A DNA stretch of 41,160 bases from Hyphomicrobium sp. (GTDB lineage Bacteria; Pseudomonadota; Alphaproteobacteria; Rhizobiales; Hyphomicrobiaceae): positions 1 through 41,160 of the forward strand of contig JABFRT010000019.1 of assembly GCA_013141015.1 (NCBI GenBank), written 5' to 3'. Positions 15,991-23,888 of this stretch are shown one piece after another. Every line of letters begins with the position of its first letter. Within the stretch, counting starts at the first letter, position 1. The notes under the pieces were generated by a model. It did not search any database. It saw only the letters and a list, made by a program, of their open reading frames with translations, and was not told the origin of the DNA. The translations under genes and the position numbers were made by a program.

Positions 15991-16253
15991 AACATGATCC
16001 ATCCACTGCGGCGTTTGCCATGAATATGGCGATGCACGCCAATCTGGCGGCACTCGCCTATCAGCTCGACGACGCCAGCAAGCTCGTTGGTTCGGCACGC
16101 GATGCCATGGAATCGCACAATCGCAATCTGGCGGTTGGCACAGTGCTGCCGCTAGAACGCATGCTGCCCGATTGCGTCACGCTGCTACGCAGCGTCCTTG
16201 CCCTGCAAAGCTGGCACAATCAGTTGCCGACGCAGGAAGGCGGTGCCGCATGA
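15987..16253 (+). CDS. 88-aa small helical protein
   Basis: It starts in an ATGA overlap with the methyltransferase and ends in one with the next gene. The sequence is Ala/Leu/Met-rich and helical (MNMAMHANLAALAYQLDD), with no recognised domain. Confidence 0.7.
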   Translation: MKHDPSTAAFAMNMAMHANLAALAYQLDDASKLVGSARDAMESHNRNLAVGTVLPLERMLPDCVTLLRSVLALQSWHNQLPTQEGGAA

Positions 16254-16495
16254 GCATTGCCACCAAGCCGCGCTGCGATTTGCGCAGCGAATACGACATG
16301 GCCTGCCCGCAGTGCGGTCAAGCCGAGGCGCTGTCGGTAGAAATCACCTGCACCGCTACCCTGTCGATCGATGGAGCCGAAGCCTATTGCGACCACTACT
16401 GGGAGGAAGCCTCGTCCCGCAGCTGCGATGTCTGCGACCATCACGGAACAGTAGGAGAGTTTCGCATCACCTCCGGCAAGGCGGTGCAAGCATGA
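16250..16495 (+). CDS. 81-aa zinc-ribbon-like protein
   Basis: Two CxxC pairs (CPQC near residue 19 and CDVC near 60) separated by about 40 residues, with additional Cys and His (CDHYW, CDHHG), indicate a small metal-binding fold. ATGA overlaps stand at both ends. The function is unknown; nucleic-acid binding would be typical. Confidence 0.75.
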   Translation: MSIATKPRCDLRSEYDMACPQCGQAEALSVEITCTATLSIDGAEAYCDHYWEEASSRSCDVCDHHGTVGEFRITSGKAVQA

Positions 16496-16818
16496 GGCGC
16501 CGTCATACACCCACTCCATGGCACCGGTTCGAAAATTGTGAAGGTCAATCCATCGTCGATGATGACAATGGTCACGTTGCCTACTGTGCCTGGAACATGG
16601 AGAACGAAGGCGAACGAGACCCTGCGGTAGCCAATGCTGCGTTCATCGTCACGGCCTGCAATGCCCACGGCAATCTGGTTTCACGATTGCGGCTCGCCTT
16701 GAGGGCACTGAACGCTACGCCACGTTTTCGCGTCGATCACACCGACAGTGCTGCTATCGCGTCGGAGATTAGGCGCGTCCTGGCTAAACTTGCCGTTGGC
16801 GATGAGGTGCAATCATGA
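16492..16818 (+). CDS. 108-aa small protein
   Basis: The N-terminal half contains TPWHRFENCEGQSIVDDDNG and AVANAAFIVTACNAHGNL, a pattern often seen in short phage or plasmid proteins of unknown function. The C-terminus is helical. It starts at 16492 in an ATGA overlap; GGAGAG (16453-16458) is further upstream. Confidence 0.75.
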   Translation: MRRRHTPTPWHRFENCEGQSIVDDDNGHVAYCAWNMENEGERDPAVANAAFIVTACNAHGNLVSRLRLALRALNATPRFRVDHTDSAAIASEIRRVLAKLAVGDEVQS

Positions 16819-17030
16819 GCACCGCACTCGACATACTTTTCGAGACCATTGCCCGCGAGGTGCTGAACGTGCCGACCTTGGCAACGCGCGGTCGCGACGC
16901 GCTCGATTTTCATGATGTCGGCGTCGTCTCGCTGAAGCGCGCTTTGAAACGAGCCTACACAGCGGGTTGCGATGCCACTGCCAGGCAGTTCTTCGCCTCA
17001 CTCACCAGCAACAAAGGAGACCGACCATGA
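16815..17030 (+). CDS. 71-aa protein, DUF6900-like
   Basis: The pattern IAREVLNVPTLATRGRDALD followed by FHDVGVVSLKRALKRAY is like small plasmid and phage proteins I associate with DUF6900. The match is from memory and needs a profile search. ATGA overlap at both ends. Function unknown. Confidence 0.75.
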   Translation: MSTALDILFETIAREVLNVPTLATRGRDALDFHDVGVVSLKRALKRAYTAGCDATARQFFASLTSNKGDRP

Positions 17031-17329
17031 GGACACGGCGAGCTATCCCACCTCCCAATCACCCGTCCAAGCGGCGCATACTATACGGCAGCTGGGAGAC
17101 CTTCGTAGAACGGTTCGGGCCACTGTCGGCGCCTGACCACGATTACTTGTGGGAGATAGGGCAGGTTCCAGAGTCCCCCAGTCATCGATATTGGTGGACG
17201 GTGCTGGATTGCGAAGGGCGTCTCTACCTCTCGCCGGGACTCCGCTTCGTAAACCGATTTGCGTTCGTGCGCTGCGCGCGGCCTTGGACCGAGGATGACC
17301 AACGCCAACCTGACTATCTCTATGATTGA
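17027..17329 (+). CDS. 100-aa small protein, last of the overlapping series
   Basis: The protein contains SWETFVERFGPLS and YWWTVLDCEGRLYLSPGLRF, a compact beta-rich domain that I cannot assign. GGAGA precedes its ATG at 17027, which overlaps the previous stop. Its end breaks the chain of ATGA overlaps; about 200 bases follow without a gene. Confidence 0.7.
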   Translation: MRTRRAIPPPNHPSKRRILYGSWETFVERFGPLSAPDHDYLWEIGQVPESPSHRYWWTVLDCEGRLYLSPGLRFVNRFAFVRCARPWTEDDQRQPDYLYD

Positions 17330-17476
17330 GTCCCGATGCACGGTCATTTCTTATCGGGATACGCCCCGCGCATCGGCCGTCAAGCCCTTCGCAAGCGCGC
17401 ACAAGGGTGCTGCGCTAGCGAAGCCGGAGGCCAGGGGGCATTGACCGCCGCCGCTAGCGAGGCGTGAAAGTTCCAC

Positions 17477-17524
17477 CATGTCATTTATGCGAGGCGCGCT
17501 TCGCTAACTCGCACAAATAACATG
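17477..17524 (+). promoter_or_regulatory. inverted repeat just before the start of the 73-aa gene
   Basis: Arms of 17 bases at 17477-17493 and 17508-17524 are complementary at 15 positions, with a 14-base loop. The right arm ends two bases before the GGAG ribosome site of the gene at 17539. In RNA this would form a long hairpin next to the site; as DNA it is a possible operator. Confidence 0.5.
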
Positions 17525-17538
17525 ATGGAGAACCGCTT

Positions 17539-17760
17539 ATGACCACCACGACAACCGAAAAGAAGAAATCATTTCCAACATACAAGCTGTACCGCGTCGT
17601 CAAGGGACGGACAAAGGAAGACAAGTCCATCTGGACTGAGGTCGCGGCCTGCTGGCCGCACAAGGACGGCAGCGGCTTCAATGTGAAATTCAAATTCAAC
17701 GAAGCCCCCGCAGTAGGCGCGGAATACGTCATGCGCCGCGATACGCGCACGTCGGCGTGA
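17539..17760 (+). CDS. 73-aa conserved small protein (W..HKD..GFN type), copy 2
   Basis: It is a paralogue of the gene at 14208; WTEVAACWPHKDGSGFNVKF is the shared core. The N-terminus is Thr/Lys-rich. A GGAG site precedes ATG 17539, and an inverted repeat lies immediately upstream. Two paralogues framing the overlapping series suggest that they regulate or serve the same process. Function unknown. Confidence 0.8.
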   Translation: MTTTTTEKKKSFPTYKLYRVVKGRTKEDKSIWTEVAACWPHKDGSGFNVKFKFNEAPAVGAEYVMRRDTRTSA

Positions 17761-17769
17761 GGTGGCGAC

Positions 17770-18030
17770 ATGGCAAACATGACTCCGACACGACGCCAAG
17801 ACCTTGCATGGCAACGACGTCGCAGATGCTGGCAACTCACCTATGACAACCTCGTCGTAGCGTTCATCGAACACGATGGCTCACGCTGGCTTTGCTACAC
17901 AGCGGAAGATACCGGAGATGATGGCTTCCTCGGCCTGATGCCTTCGCTCGCCGACGCCAAGGGCTACCTCGAACGTCGTGCAGCAGTCGCCGCAGCGGCT
18001 GAATTCGAAGCCGCTGCTCGTCCGCTCTGA
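17770..18030 (+). CDS. 86-aa small protein
   Basis: The basic N-terminus (TPTRRQDLAWQRRRRCWQ) is followed by an acidic centre and an Ala-rich helical tail. GAGGTGG lies before the ATG, nine bases after the previous stop. No recognised domain. It is the last gene before the structured mobilization region. Confidence 0.65.
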   Translation: MANMTPTRRQDLAWQRRRRCWQLTYDNLVVAFIEHDGSRWLCYTAEDTGDDGFLGLMPSLADAKGYLERRAAVAAAAEFEAAARPL

Positions 18031-18668
18031 CTGCCTTCAAGCCGTGCCCACGCTGCTCACGCACCGTCGCACGGCTTGCTGCGAATTCCGTGCTATCACG
18101 TTGATACAATGGTGATGGCAGGCGGGAACTTGGCATTCGCGCGGCACTTCAATGCCGAAGGCGGATGCTAATTTGTTGCTATCAACCTGCTACGCAGATG
18201 GCTGCTCGTTGATAGCCTGGAGAGACGTCGATGTATCTGTCGTCGATTGCCTGAAGAGGTCTCGCATCTCGCATTCTGATTTCATCTTGGGCGATACCTG
18301 AAACAAGACTGATAGCAAGCAATCCTTAGCCGATGCCGCGCCGTCGTGCCGTCACGACGGCTTATGAAAAACGTCCGATGCCGCCGTGGCGTGGGGGATG
18401 CCGTGTATCGGCATAGTGCTGCTCGCCCGCCATGTTTGCGTTCTGACGGACGCCCGCCGCACGAATGGTGTCCTCGTTTTGCTATGCGTCGCCCATTCGT
18501 CGTGCCGATGGTTCCGCCAGTACATCCCACCACTGACATTGACCTCGACGAATGGGCCAGCTTTGCCGGACTTCAGGGCGGCGAGATTTTGAATTACCCG
18601 CTATCAGCTTGATTGTTTCTGCTTTGGTTTGGTCATCGGCATTTATACTCTGGCCAGCGCGGAAGGGG
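18031..18668. other. non-coding region with two inverted repeats upstream of the mobilization genes
   Basis: I see no supported gene. The 9-bp inverted repeat GCTATCAAC (18178-18186) / GTTGATAGC (18208-18216) encloses 21 bases. A near-copy, TATCACGTTGATA, lies at about 18093-18105. A perfect 9-bp hairpin, GCCGTCGTG (18340-18348) / CACGACGGC (18353-18361), has a four-base loop. These could be binding sites for MobC or the relaxase within a broader oriT region. Confidence 0.5.
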
Positions 18669-18754
18669 TAGCAAGATGGGTTTTCGTTTCACGAAAACTC
18701 GCCGGTAAACCGGCTCATCTTGTTGGGGCTACGGACCTGAAGGTCCCGCGCCCC
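18669..18754 (+). other. highly structured segment, candidate oriT (or structured RNA)
   Basis: The segment folds compactly. An outer stem of 10 pairs (18669-18678 with 18716-18725, including two G-T pairs) encloses two hairpins: GTTTTCGT/ACGAAAAC (18680-18687, 18691-18698) and GCCGG/CCGGC around TAAA (18701-18714). This gives a three-way junction. A further hairpin follows: GGGGC/GCCCC at 18725-18729/18750-18754 with inner GGACC/GGTCC at 18733-18737/18742-18746. It ends 36 bases before mobC. Such clustered repeats beside a relaxase operon suit an origin of transfer; I cannot identify the nic site. Confidence 0.55.
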
Positions 18755-18790
18755 AAGCCCCCGGACGCTGCGCTCTGCTGGAGGAGTGCA

Positions 18791-19180
18791 ATGCAAAAAT
18801 CCAAAATTCCGGCGAAGGTGCGTCCCGCAAAGGGGCGACCGAAAGCAGCACGCGTCAAAGATCACTGGATCAGCTTCCGGGTGACGGCGGAAGAGCATTT
18901 CCAACTCATCGACAAGGCGAACCGTAGCGGCATGGGCCCCGGCGACTATGCGCGGTCGCGTGCGTTGCGTGGCATCGCCCGCGCGAAGAAGGCCGGTCCG
19001 TCGACAACGCCGGTCTTCGGTGATGCCACGCGCGACGTCTTCCACGAACTGCGCCGTCAGGGTGTGAACCTCAATCAGATCGCCCATCTCTGCAATCGCC
19101 ACCAGTTGCCGCCACTGCCGCAACTTGGCGACCTCGCCACGGTCATCACCGCGCTCTGGGAGAGGCTGCTCAAGTCATGA
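18791..19180 (+). CDS. mobC: MobC-like relaxosome accessory protein
   Basis: This 129-aa protein has the MobC pattern: a basic N-terminus, a ribbon-helix-helix-like segment (WISFRVTAEEHFQLIDKANR) and the C-terminal signature ELRRQGVNLNQIAHLCNRH. Such proteins bind oriT and help the relaxase to open the DNA. I start it at ATG 18791, where GGAGG lies six bases upstream; the longer frame from 18629 would run through the structured segment. It overlaps the relaxase gene by four bases. Confidence 0.88.
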   Translation: MQKSKIPAKVRPAKGRPKAARVKDHWISFRVTAEEHFQLIDKANRSGMGPGDYARSRALRGIARAKKAGPSTTPVFGDATRDVFHELRRQGVNLNQIAHLCNRHQLPPLPQLGDLATVITALWERLLKS

Positions 19181-21057
19181 TCATCCGCATTCAGGCCAAT
19201 GGCGGCTCGTTTCGCGGTGCCGGTCTCTACTACCTGCACGACAAGTCCGCTGACGCGACGCTGGACAAGCATCTCAAGCCCAAGACCGACGAGCGCGTGT
19301 GGTTCACCGACACGCGCAACTGTCTCAGCATCGATCCGGGGCGGGCGCTCGAAGAGATGTGGCGAACGGCGGAGGATCAGGCGTATCTGAAGATGCAAGC
19401 TGGGGTGAAGCGGGGCGGGCGCGTCTGCGAAGATCCGACCAAGACGCTGTCGCTGTCGTGGCACAAGGACGACCAGCCGACACCGGAACACATGGTCGAG
19501 GCGGCCGATGCGTTGATGAAGCATATGGGTTGGGAGCAGCACCAGGCGGTCTATGTCGGCCACAACGACACCGAGCATCGCCACATCCACATCATTCTGA
19601 ACCGCGTTAACCCGGACACTGGTCGCACGCTCGATGATTTCCGCGAGCAGAAGCGCGCGCAATCCTGGGCACTCGAATACGAGCGGTCGCAGGATCAGAT
19701 CCGCTGCGAGCAGCGCGAGAGCAACGCGGCGCGCGAGGCGGGGAGGAGAGAGCAGGGGCAGCATGAAGCTGGGCGGTCGAATGAGCCCGCTGACGTCAAC
19801 GCCCGCGACGTCACGGCGGATCATGCGCCAATGGAAGCACCAGCGCCTTCGCATGGTCGCGCTGCCAACGATCACTTGCCACACAATGTCATCATGTTGG
19901 CCCGTCCGCATGAGCAGGCCTTTGCCGCCGACGAGCAGCACCGGAAAGCTCACGATGGCAGCGCACATAGCGTTGATACAGTCGACCAGAAAGAAGAACT
20001 GAAGGAACGTCAGCGGGCCGAGCGTGAAGCATTCTTCAAGGACGGCGCCAAGCTGTTCAAGGCGACGCGCCACGCCGTCTATGACGAGATACGTCGGGAT
20101 TACAGAATAGAGTGGCGCGATCTGTACAAAGACACCGCCGCTGCGCGAAAATCCGCAGAGAAGGCTTCGGAGTATGCCATCACCCGCGCGCACTATTTCG
20201 CCAGAGTCGGCCAGTGGGACAAGGCGCGTGAGGCATTCAAGGACCGCAGCAGTGTGCGCGACGCCATCGAGGAACAACTCAACGCATGTAAGGCGGACCT
20301 GAAGCAACGTCAGAAAGAAGATCTGCGAGAACGCCAGGGCGACGCCTGCGATGCCCTGCGCCAGGTTCGCGACGTGCAGTATCAGGAACTGTTGCAACGC
20401 CAGCGTGATGAACGCGCTGCCCTCCGTGCCGGTGAAGCCCTCGAAGCTGCCGGCATCGGCCGCGATCGGCCGGGCTACGGCATATCCAAGCCGCCGCCGG
20501 AGAACGCGGCCAACGAGAACCGATCCGTTGAGGCCAGCGCCAGCCGCCAAACAGATCAGGCGACTGCGACCGAAGTCGGGGTGCCGGCCGTGTCAGACGC
20601 GCGCTTGCTGCAAGAAGCGCCGAAGGCCCGTCAGATTGCCGAGCAAGTCGAGCAATCCGCCGCGATCGCCCAGTCCATTGGTCGGGCCGCCAGCAGCGAA
20701 ATGACACCGATCGAACTGCCACACGTGGATAGCCCGGATCCAACATCGATCGCGCCTGCTCGCGGCGTCAGCGACCTCATGGCCGGCGGGATCGGCGGCG
20801 CGGCCAGCTATCTGGCCGATCAGCTCGGTGAATTGTTCGCGCCGACACCGCCAGAAGTTCGGGAAGCGCAGGCCAAGGCGGATGCAAAGCAGGCGAGTGA
20901 GCGCGAGGCAAAGAAGCCGGAACACGACGACAAGGCCGCCGCCTACGCGCGCATCATCGACAGCGCCGTCCGCTTGGCCGAAGCCGAACGCGCACAACAA
21001 GGCGACGCCTATTGGAAGGAGCGCGACCGCGACAAGGGGTGGGAGCGGGACCAGTAA
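19177..21057 (+). CDS. relaxase / mobilization nuclease (MOBP-like)
   Basis: This 626-aa protein nicks oriT and leads the strand into the recipient. The N-terminal domain begins MIIRIQANGGSFRGAGLYYL, with the candidate catalytic tyrosine at residue 18 or 19. The metal-binding motif HNDTEHRHIHI is at 129-139 (H134, H136, H138). After about residue 170 the protein is a long, Glu/Arg/Gln-rich helical and partly coiled-coil region without a recognised helicase or primase domain. The ATG overlaps the mobC stop (ATGA). Assignment to MOBP rather than MOBQ is by motif memory. Confidence 0.9.
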   Translation: MIIRIQANGGSFRGAGLYYLHDKSADATLDKHLKPKTDERVWFTDTRNCLSIDPGRALEEMWRTAEDQAYLKMQAGVKRGGRVCEDPTKTLSLSWHKDDQPTPEHMVEAADALMKHMGWEQHQAVYVGHNDTEHRHIHIILNRVNPDTGRTLDDFREQKRAQSWALEYERSQDQIRCEQRESNAAREAGRREQGQHEAGRSNEPADVNARDVTADHAPMEAPAPSHGRAANDHLPHNVIMLARPHEQAFAADEQHRKAHDGSAHSVDTVDQKEELKERQRAEREAFFKDGAKLFKATRHAVYDEIRRDYRIEWRDLYKDTAAARKSAEKASEYAITRAHYFARVGQWDKAREAFKDRSSVRDAIEEQLNACKADLKQRQKEDLRERQGDACDALRQVRDVQYQELLQRQRDERAALRAGEALEAAGIGRDRPGYGISKPPPENAANENRSVEASASRQTDQATATEVGVPAVSDARLLQEAPKARQIAEQVEQSAAIAQSIGRAASSEMTPIELPHVDSPDPTSIAPARGVSDLMAGGIGGAASYLADQLGELFAPTPPEVREAQAKADAKQASEREAKKPEHDDKAAAYARIIDSAVRLAEAERAQQGDAYWKERDRDKGWERDQ

Positions 21058-21641
21058 CGGACACCCTGGGCAGGCCAAGCCAGGGCGTCCTCGAAAACCA
21101 GACGGCCGCCGCGCGCACTGCTGTTGATGTCCGCCGCGATCATCAGGATATCCGTTTGCGCACCCGCCGTGCCCTCATGGCCATCGGGACATCCGAACAA
21201 CAGCTACTCGCAGCCAGCCAACGGGCCGCACGGCAATCCGCGCTTCAAGCGATCGATGCTGGGTTGTCGGCGCGTCATGCCAGTGCGATTGCTGCCGTGG
21301 TGGCGCGGTACGCTGATCGCAAAGCCGCACTCTCAGATGTGGAGCCGTCTGCCCGCGCCGATGCGATCCGCGCGCTCGTTGCCGAGGAAGTTCACGAGTT
21401 GGCACGCCTCGCGCTGGAGCATGCCGCAGAGAAGCGCGCGCTGCGCAAATCGGTAGTGCTGTCCTTGGCAACCGTGCATCGCATCGAGCGCCGGAGTATG
21501 CGCACCCGAAACCGGCGCCAGCGGATCATGGCGGCAGTGGTGATGCAGCCGAGGGAGCGGCCAAGAGCCGACGGCGCGACGAGGACAACCGCACACCGCG
21601 CGACCAGGTTGGCCAAGTTACATGAGCAACGTCGGCAATAA
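21039..21641 (+). CDS. mobilization-associated helical protein
   Basis: This protein of about 200 aa overlaps the end of the relaxase gene. The start is unclear: TTG 21012 and GTG 21039 are both possible, and I use GTG after an AAGGG stretch. It is Ala/Arg-rich and mostly helical (ARHASAIAAVVARYADRKAA), with a very basic C-terminus that would favour DNA binding. It probably belongs to the mobilization operon. No known family recognised. Confidence 0.6.
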   Translation: MGAGPVTDTLGRPSQGVLENQTAAARTAVDVRRDHQDIRLRTRRALMAIGTSEQQLLAASQRAARQSALQAIDAGLSARHASAIAAVVARYADRKAALSDVEPSARADAIRALVAEEVHELARLALEHAAEKRALRKSVVLSLATVHRIERRSMRTRNRRQRIMAAVVMQPRERPRADGATRTTAHRATRLAKLHEQRRQ

Positions 21642-21903
21642 CCGGAGCAAGTTCTCTTTTCGCTCGCCACCGGCCAAGGGCACACTCGATCCATCCAATC
21701 CCCCGGGCAGGGTCCGCTTGTCCCTCGATCGCGTCGTTGACCGCCAACCTTACTTGCTCGATGATCCACTCACCCTATGGGCCAAGTGCAGACGAACTAA
21801 GACACGGATCATCAGACGGCATGTGCTTTTCGTGCCCGCCATCCGGCAGATCGGAACCCAAAATTTGCTGCACCGCAATCCGATCGGCGCGAATTCAGGA
21901 TGA
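21622..21903 (+). CDS. small protein at the end of the mobilization operon, uncertain
   Basis: The ATG at 21622 overlaps the previous stop by 20 bases. The first 55 residues (NNRSKFSFRSPPAKGTLDPS...) look plausible as a coding sequence, but the rest is less so. It might be the truncated start of a longer gene interrupted where the cargo was added. Function unknown. Confidence 0.35.
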   Translation: MSNVGNNRSKFSFRSPPAKGTLDPSNPPGRVRLSLDRVVDRQPYLLDDPLTLWAKCRRTKTRIIRRHVLFVPAIRQIGTQNLLHRNPIGANSG

Positions 21904-22100
21904 GAACGGTCGGTCTTGGATGATCATCGAGCACCGCTTCCTACGGTGGCCTCAGACTGATTCCGGTCGAGGTTGACCCGTTGCTGACTCTGTCTGAGCG
22001 GCGCTGGCCGGCAAACGCGATGTCCGGAATCGTGCGACAAGCCGCCAGTCGCTGGCCAATCTCGGCGCACCGCGCAGCGCTGCTGATCTCTTGCTTCTGA

Positions 22101-22493
22101 TTAAACTCGCTCCAACACGGGCCGCCAGCCGATGTCCTCGTGGCGATGCGACTGCGTGTTGAGATAGAAATAGCCGGCCGCGTGATAGCCGCGACACACG
22201 CGGGCGGTCGCTTTGTGGCGGTAGGGCTCGCGGGTCCAGCTTACCGCGCCGAACCAATTCCAGACCATGTTGTGCGGATCGGTGAGTGCGACAGCATCGA
22301 GCTTGTCATGCGATGTTCGCGCATTGGGCGAAGGGAGTCCGGCGACGGACTCGCCGCCGGCGACAATGCGATCCCACTCGTTTGCCGGCGAGCCGCCCGA
22401 GTACCCGTCATTCTTGATCCGAAACTCCTGCCCTCCCGACAGCAGCCTGCAACGGTAATCGCGGCCATCAATCTTAACCTTGCGCCCGTTCAC
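22101..22493 (-). CDS. 130-aa protein, possible C-type-lectin-like fold
   Basis: It opens with VKIDGRDYRCRLLSGGQEFR, contains ANEWDRIV and ends in CRGYHAAGYFYLNTQSHRHE followed by DIGWRPVLE. The last part resembles the end of formylglycine-generating-enzyme and C-type-lectin-like folds, where GFRPVL is typical; similar stand-alone proteins occur in phages. The GTG at 22493 has GGAGG just upstream. It is the third gene of a minus-strand trio. No diversity-generating reverse transcriptase or template repeat is seen nearby. Confidence 0.7.
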   Translation of the reverse strand: MNGRKVKIDGRDYRCRLLSGGQEFRIKNDGYSGGSPANEWDRIVAGGESVAGLPSPNARTSHDKLDAVALTDPHNMVWNWFGAVSWTREPYRHKATARVCRGYHAAGYFYLNTQSHRHEDIGWRPVLERV

Positions 22494-22511
22494 GTGTCCT
22501 CCGATGTCGAT

Positions 22512-23258
22512 TTAGCCGGTCATTTCATCAATGCGGAGCAAATAGAATCCGCAACAGATGGGGTCGATCAGATATTGTCCGACAGTGTTGGCGAGCGCTT
22601 GATCGTGTTTGCGTTGTTCTTCGCTTGTGAGCGCGTCATAGGCTTCGCCTCGAACGAAAACGCGCTTATCTGCAATCGTTAAATTGTTGAGGTCTTCCGG
22701 TAGCGTGCCGCTGCGACGCGCAACAATGAGTGACGAGACCACTGTTGAATGCCTAAATCGAAAGCACAGCGTCAGTTGTTTATGCGGCTCACTGCGGTGG
22801 GCCGCGCATGGGCCAAATGTCGACAATGTTGCGACGACTGGTAGGTAACTCACACGCCAGATTTGGTGGCGGTAGCGACCGTCAACTGCGCGTGCGAATT
22901 CGCGAACGTAGGGAGCGCTTGCAGTTATGAAAAAAGCACCAGCGCAAAGCAGACGTATCAATTTGGGTTTATTGCTGAGAAGCGGTGAAATGGTTACTGC
23001 GCAGAGCAGAGCCAGGGCCAAAAACACCTGAATTCCGGCGGATTGCAAAGGGCTTGAAATAGCTTGCGGGAAAAGTAGATCCCAAAGGAGGGCAAAGACA
23101 AGGCCAAGCAGCCAAAACTTAGCGACAGAGATTGCAGCTGTATATTTTTGTTGTGAGGTCGCGGCCAGTGTTTGCGACCGCCCAGAACTACTCGGCCCGT
23201 CTCTATTTGCGTGATTGTTTGATGGGCGATCAGGCATCTGAAACTCCGAACTACTCAT
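22512..23258 (-). CDS. 248-aa membrane protein of a cargo trio
   Basis: A Ser/Asn-rich, probably disordered N-terminus (1-40) leads to three membrane segments at about 43-63, 75-94 and 99-117. A soluble C-terminal domain of about 130 residues follows, with Cys at several positions. Base composition is visibly more A+T-rich than the mobilization genes. It lies 24 bases after the 201-aa gene and 18 before the lectin-like gene. An immunity or anchoring role is possible but unproven. Confidence 0.75.
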   Translation of the reverse strand: MSSSEFQMPDRPSNNHANRDGPSSSGRSQTLAATSQQKYTAAISVAKFWLLGLVFALLWDLLFPQAISSPLQSAGIQVFLALALLCAVTISPLLSNKPKLIRLLCAGAFFITASAPYVREFARAVDGRYRHQIWRVSYLPVVATLSTFGPCAAHRSEPHKQLTLCFRFRHSTVVSSLIVARRSGTLPEDLNNLTIADKRVFVRGEAYDALTSEEQRKHDQALANTVGQYLIDPICCGFYLLRIDEMTG

Positions 23259-23282
23259 ATATTGCCCATCCCCTTGAGGTTG

Positions 23283-23888
23283 TCAATTCCCGTTAACACA
23301 CGCAATTTTGCGGCAGGGTTGAGGCGTCGAATCGCCCGCGGGCGCACGGTTCATACGTCTACGAACATCCCGCCTCTCGCCGACACGTTGTGCGGCGGCC
23401 TTTTGACCAAAACGTCTGCAGATTTCATAGCCTGCGGGCGTCCATCCACTTGGCTGAGGTTCAACGCTGGCGAAGTCAATACCCACCAATTGGAGTAAAT
23501 TGGCAGCTGTGCTGTTCGAGTTTTGCGCTGAATATGTCAACGTCGAATATGGATAGTACGTGATCTGCTGATTTCCGATTTGTGCAAGCAGTTGGTCCAT
23601 TACATAAAAGACATCATCTGCGCTGCGTTCATCACCGATGGGCAATGCAATTTGTCCACGGTCTGCCGGTGATAAACTGCCTCTTGCATCTTTGGATTCG
23701 TCAAGCATCATACTTTGGACAGCAATTGAGCCAAAGGAGCTTAGTCCCCCTATACCTCCCGGACCGCCTCGCAACACCCACTCGTTTCCATCAGCGTCGG
23801 CGTAAACGATATATGCATGTAGTGCGACGCCGAGGCTTTCATCGCTCGATCCGGCAACTGGTTTCCCTTCAATGAAGATGTTACTCAC
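23283..23888 (-). CDS. 201-aa unknown protein, effector-like pattern
   Basis: I use GTG 23888, preceded by GGAGG; an upstream frame extension from 23942 has no ribosome site. The sequence HAYIVYADADGNEWVLRGGP near the start and AQNSNSTAANLLQLVGIDFA further on recall phage- and effector-associated proteins of papain- or NlpC-like folds; here the expected Cys is not evident (NSNS). After about residue 160 a basic Arg-rich tail follows. It heads a co-oriented trio with a membrane protein. The function is unknown, and the effector idea is tentative. Confidence 0.7.
   Translation of the reverse strand: MSNIFIEGKPVAGSSDESLGVALHAYIVYADADGNEWVLRGGPGGIGGLSSFGSIAVQSMMLDESKDARGSLSPADRGQIALPIGDERSADDVFYVMDQLLAQIGNQQITYYPYSTLTYSAQNSNSTAANLLQLVGIDFASVEPQPSGWTPAGYEICRRFGQKAAAQRVGERRDVRRRMNRAPAGDSTPQPCRKIACVNGN

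Noticed and set aside
18629-18790. Longer N-terminus of the MobC-like protein
   Set aside because: It would run through the structured segment. ATG 18791 has a strong GGAGG site and gives the usual MobC length.
19075-20550. Open frame of 491 codons on the minus strand opposite the relaxase gene
   Set aside because: It is a codon-bias shadow of the relaxase gene. It lacks a ribosome site, and its sequence shows no domain pattern, while the plus strand has clear relaxase motifs.
22101-22493. Variable protein of a diversity-generating retroelement
   Set aside because: The end of the protein resembles such proteins, but there is no reverse transcriptase, template repeat or accessory gene in the window.
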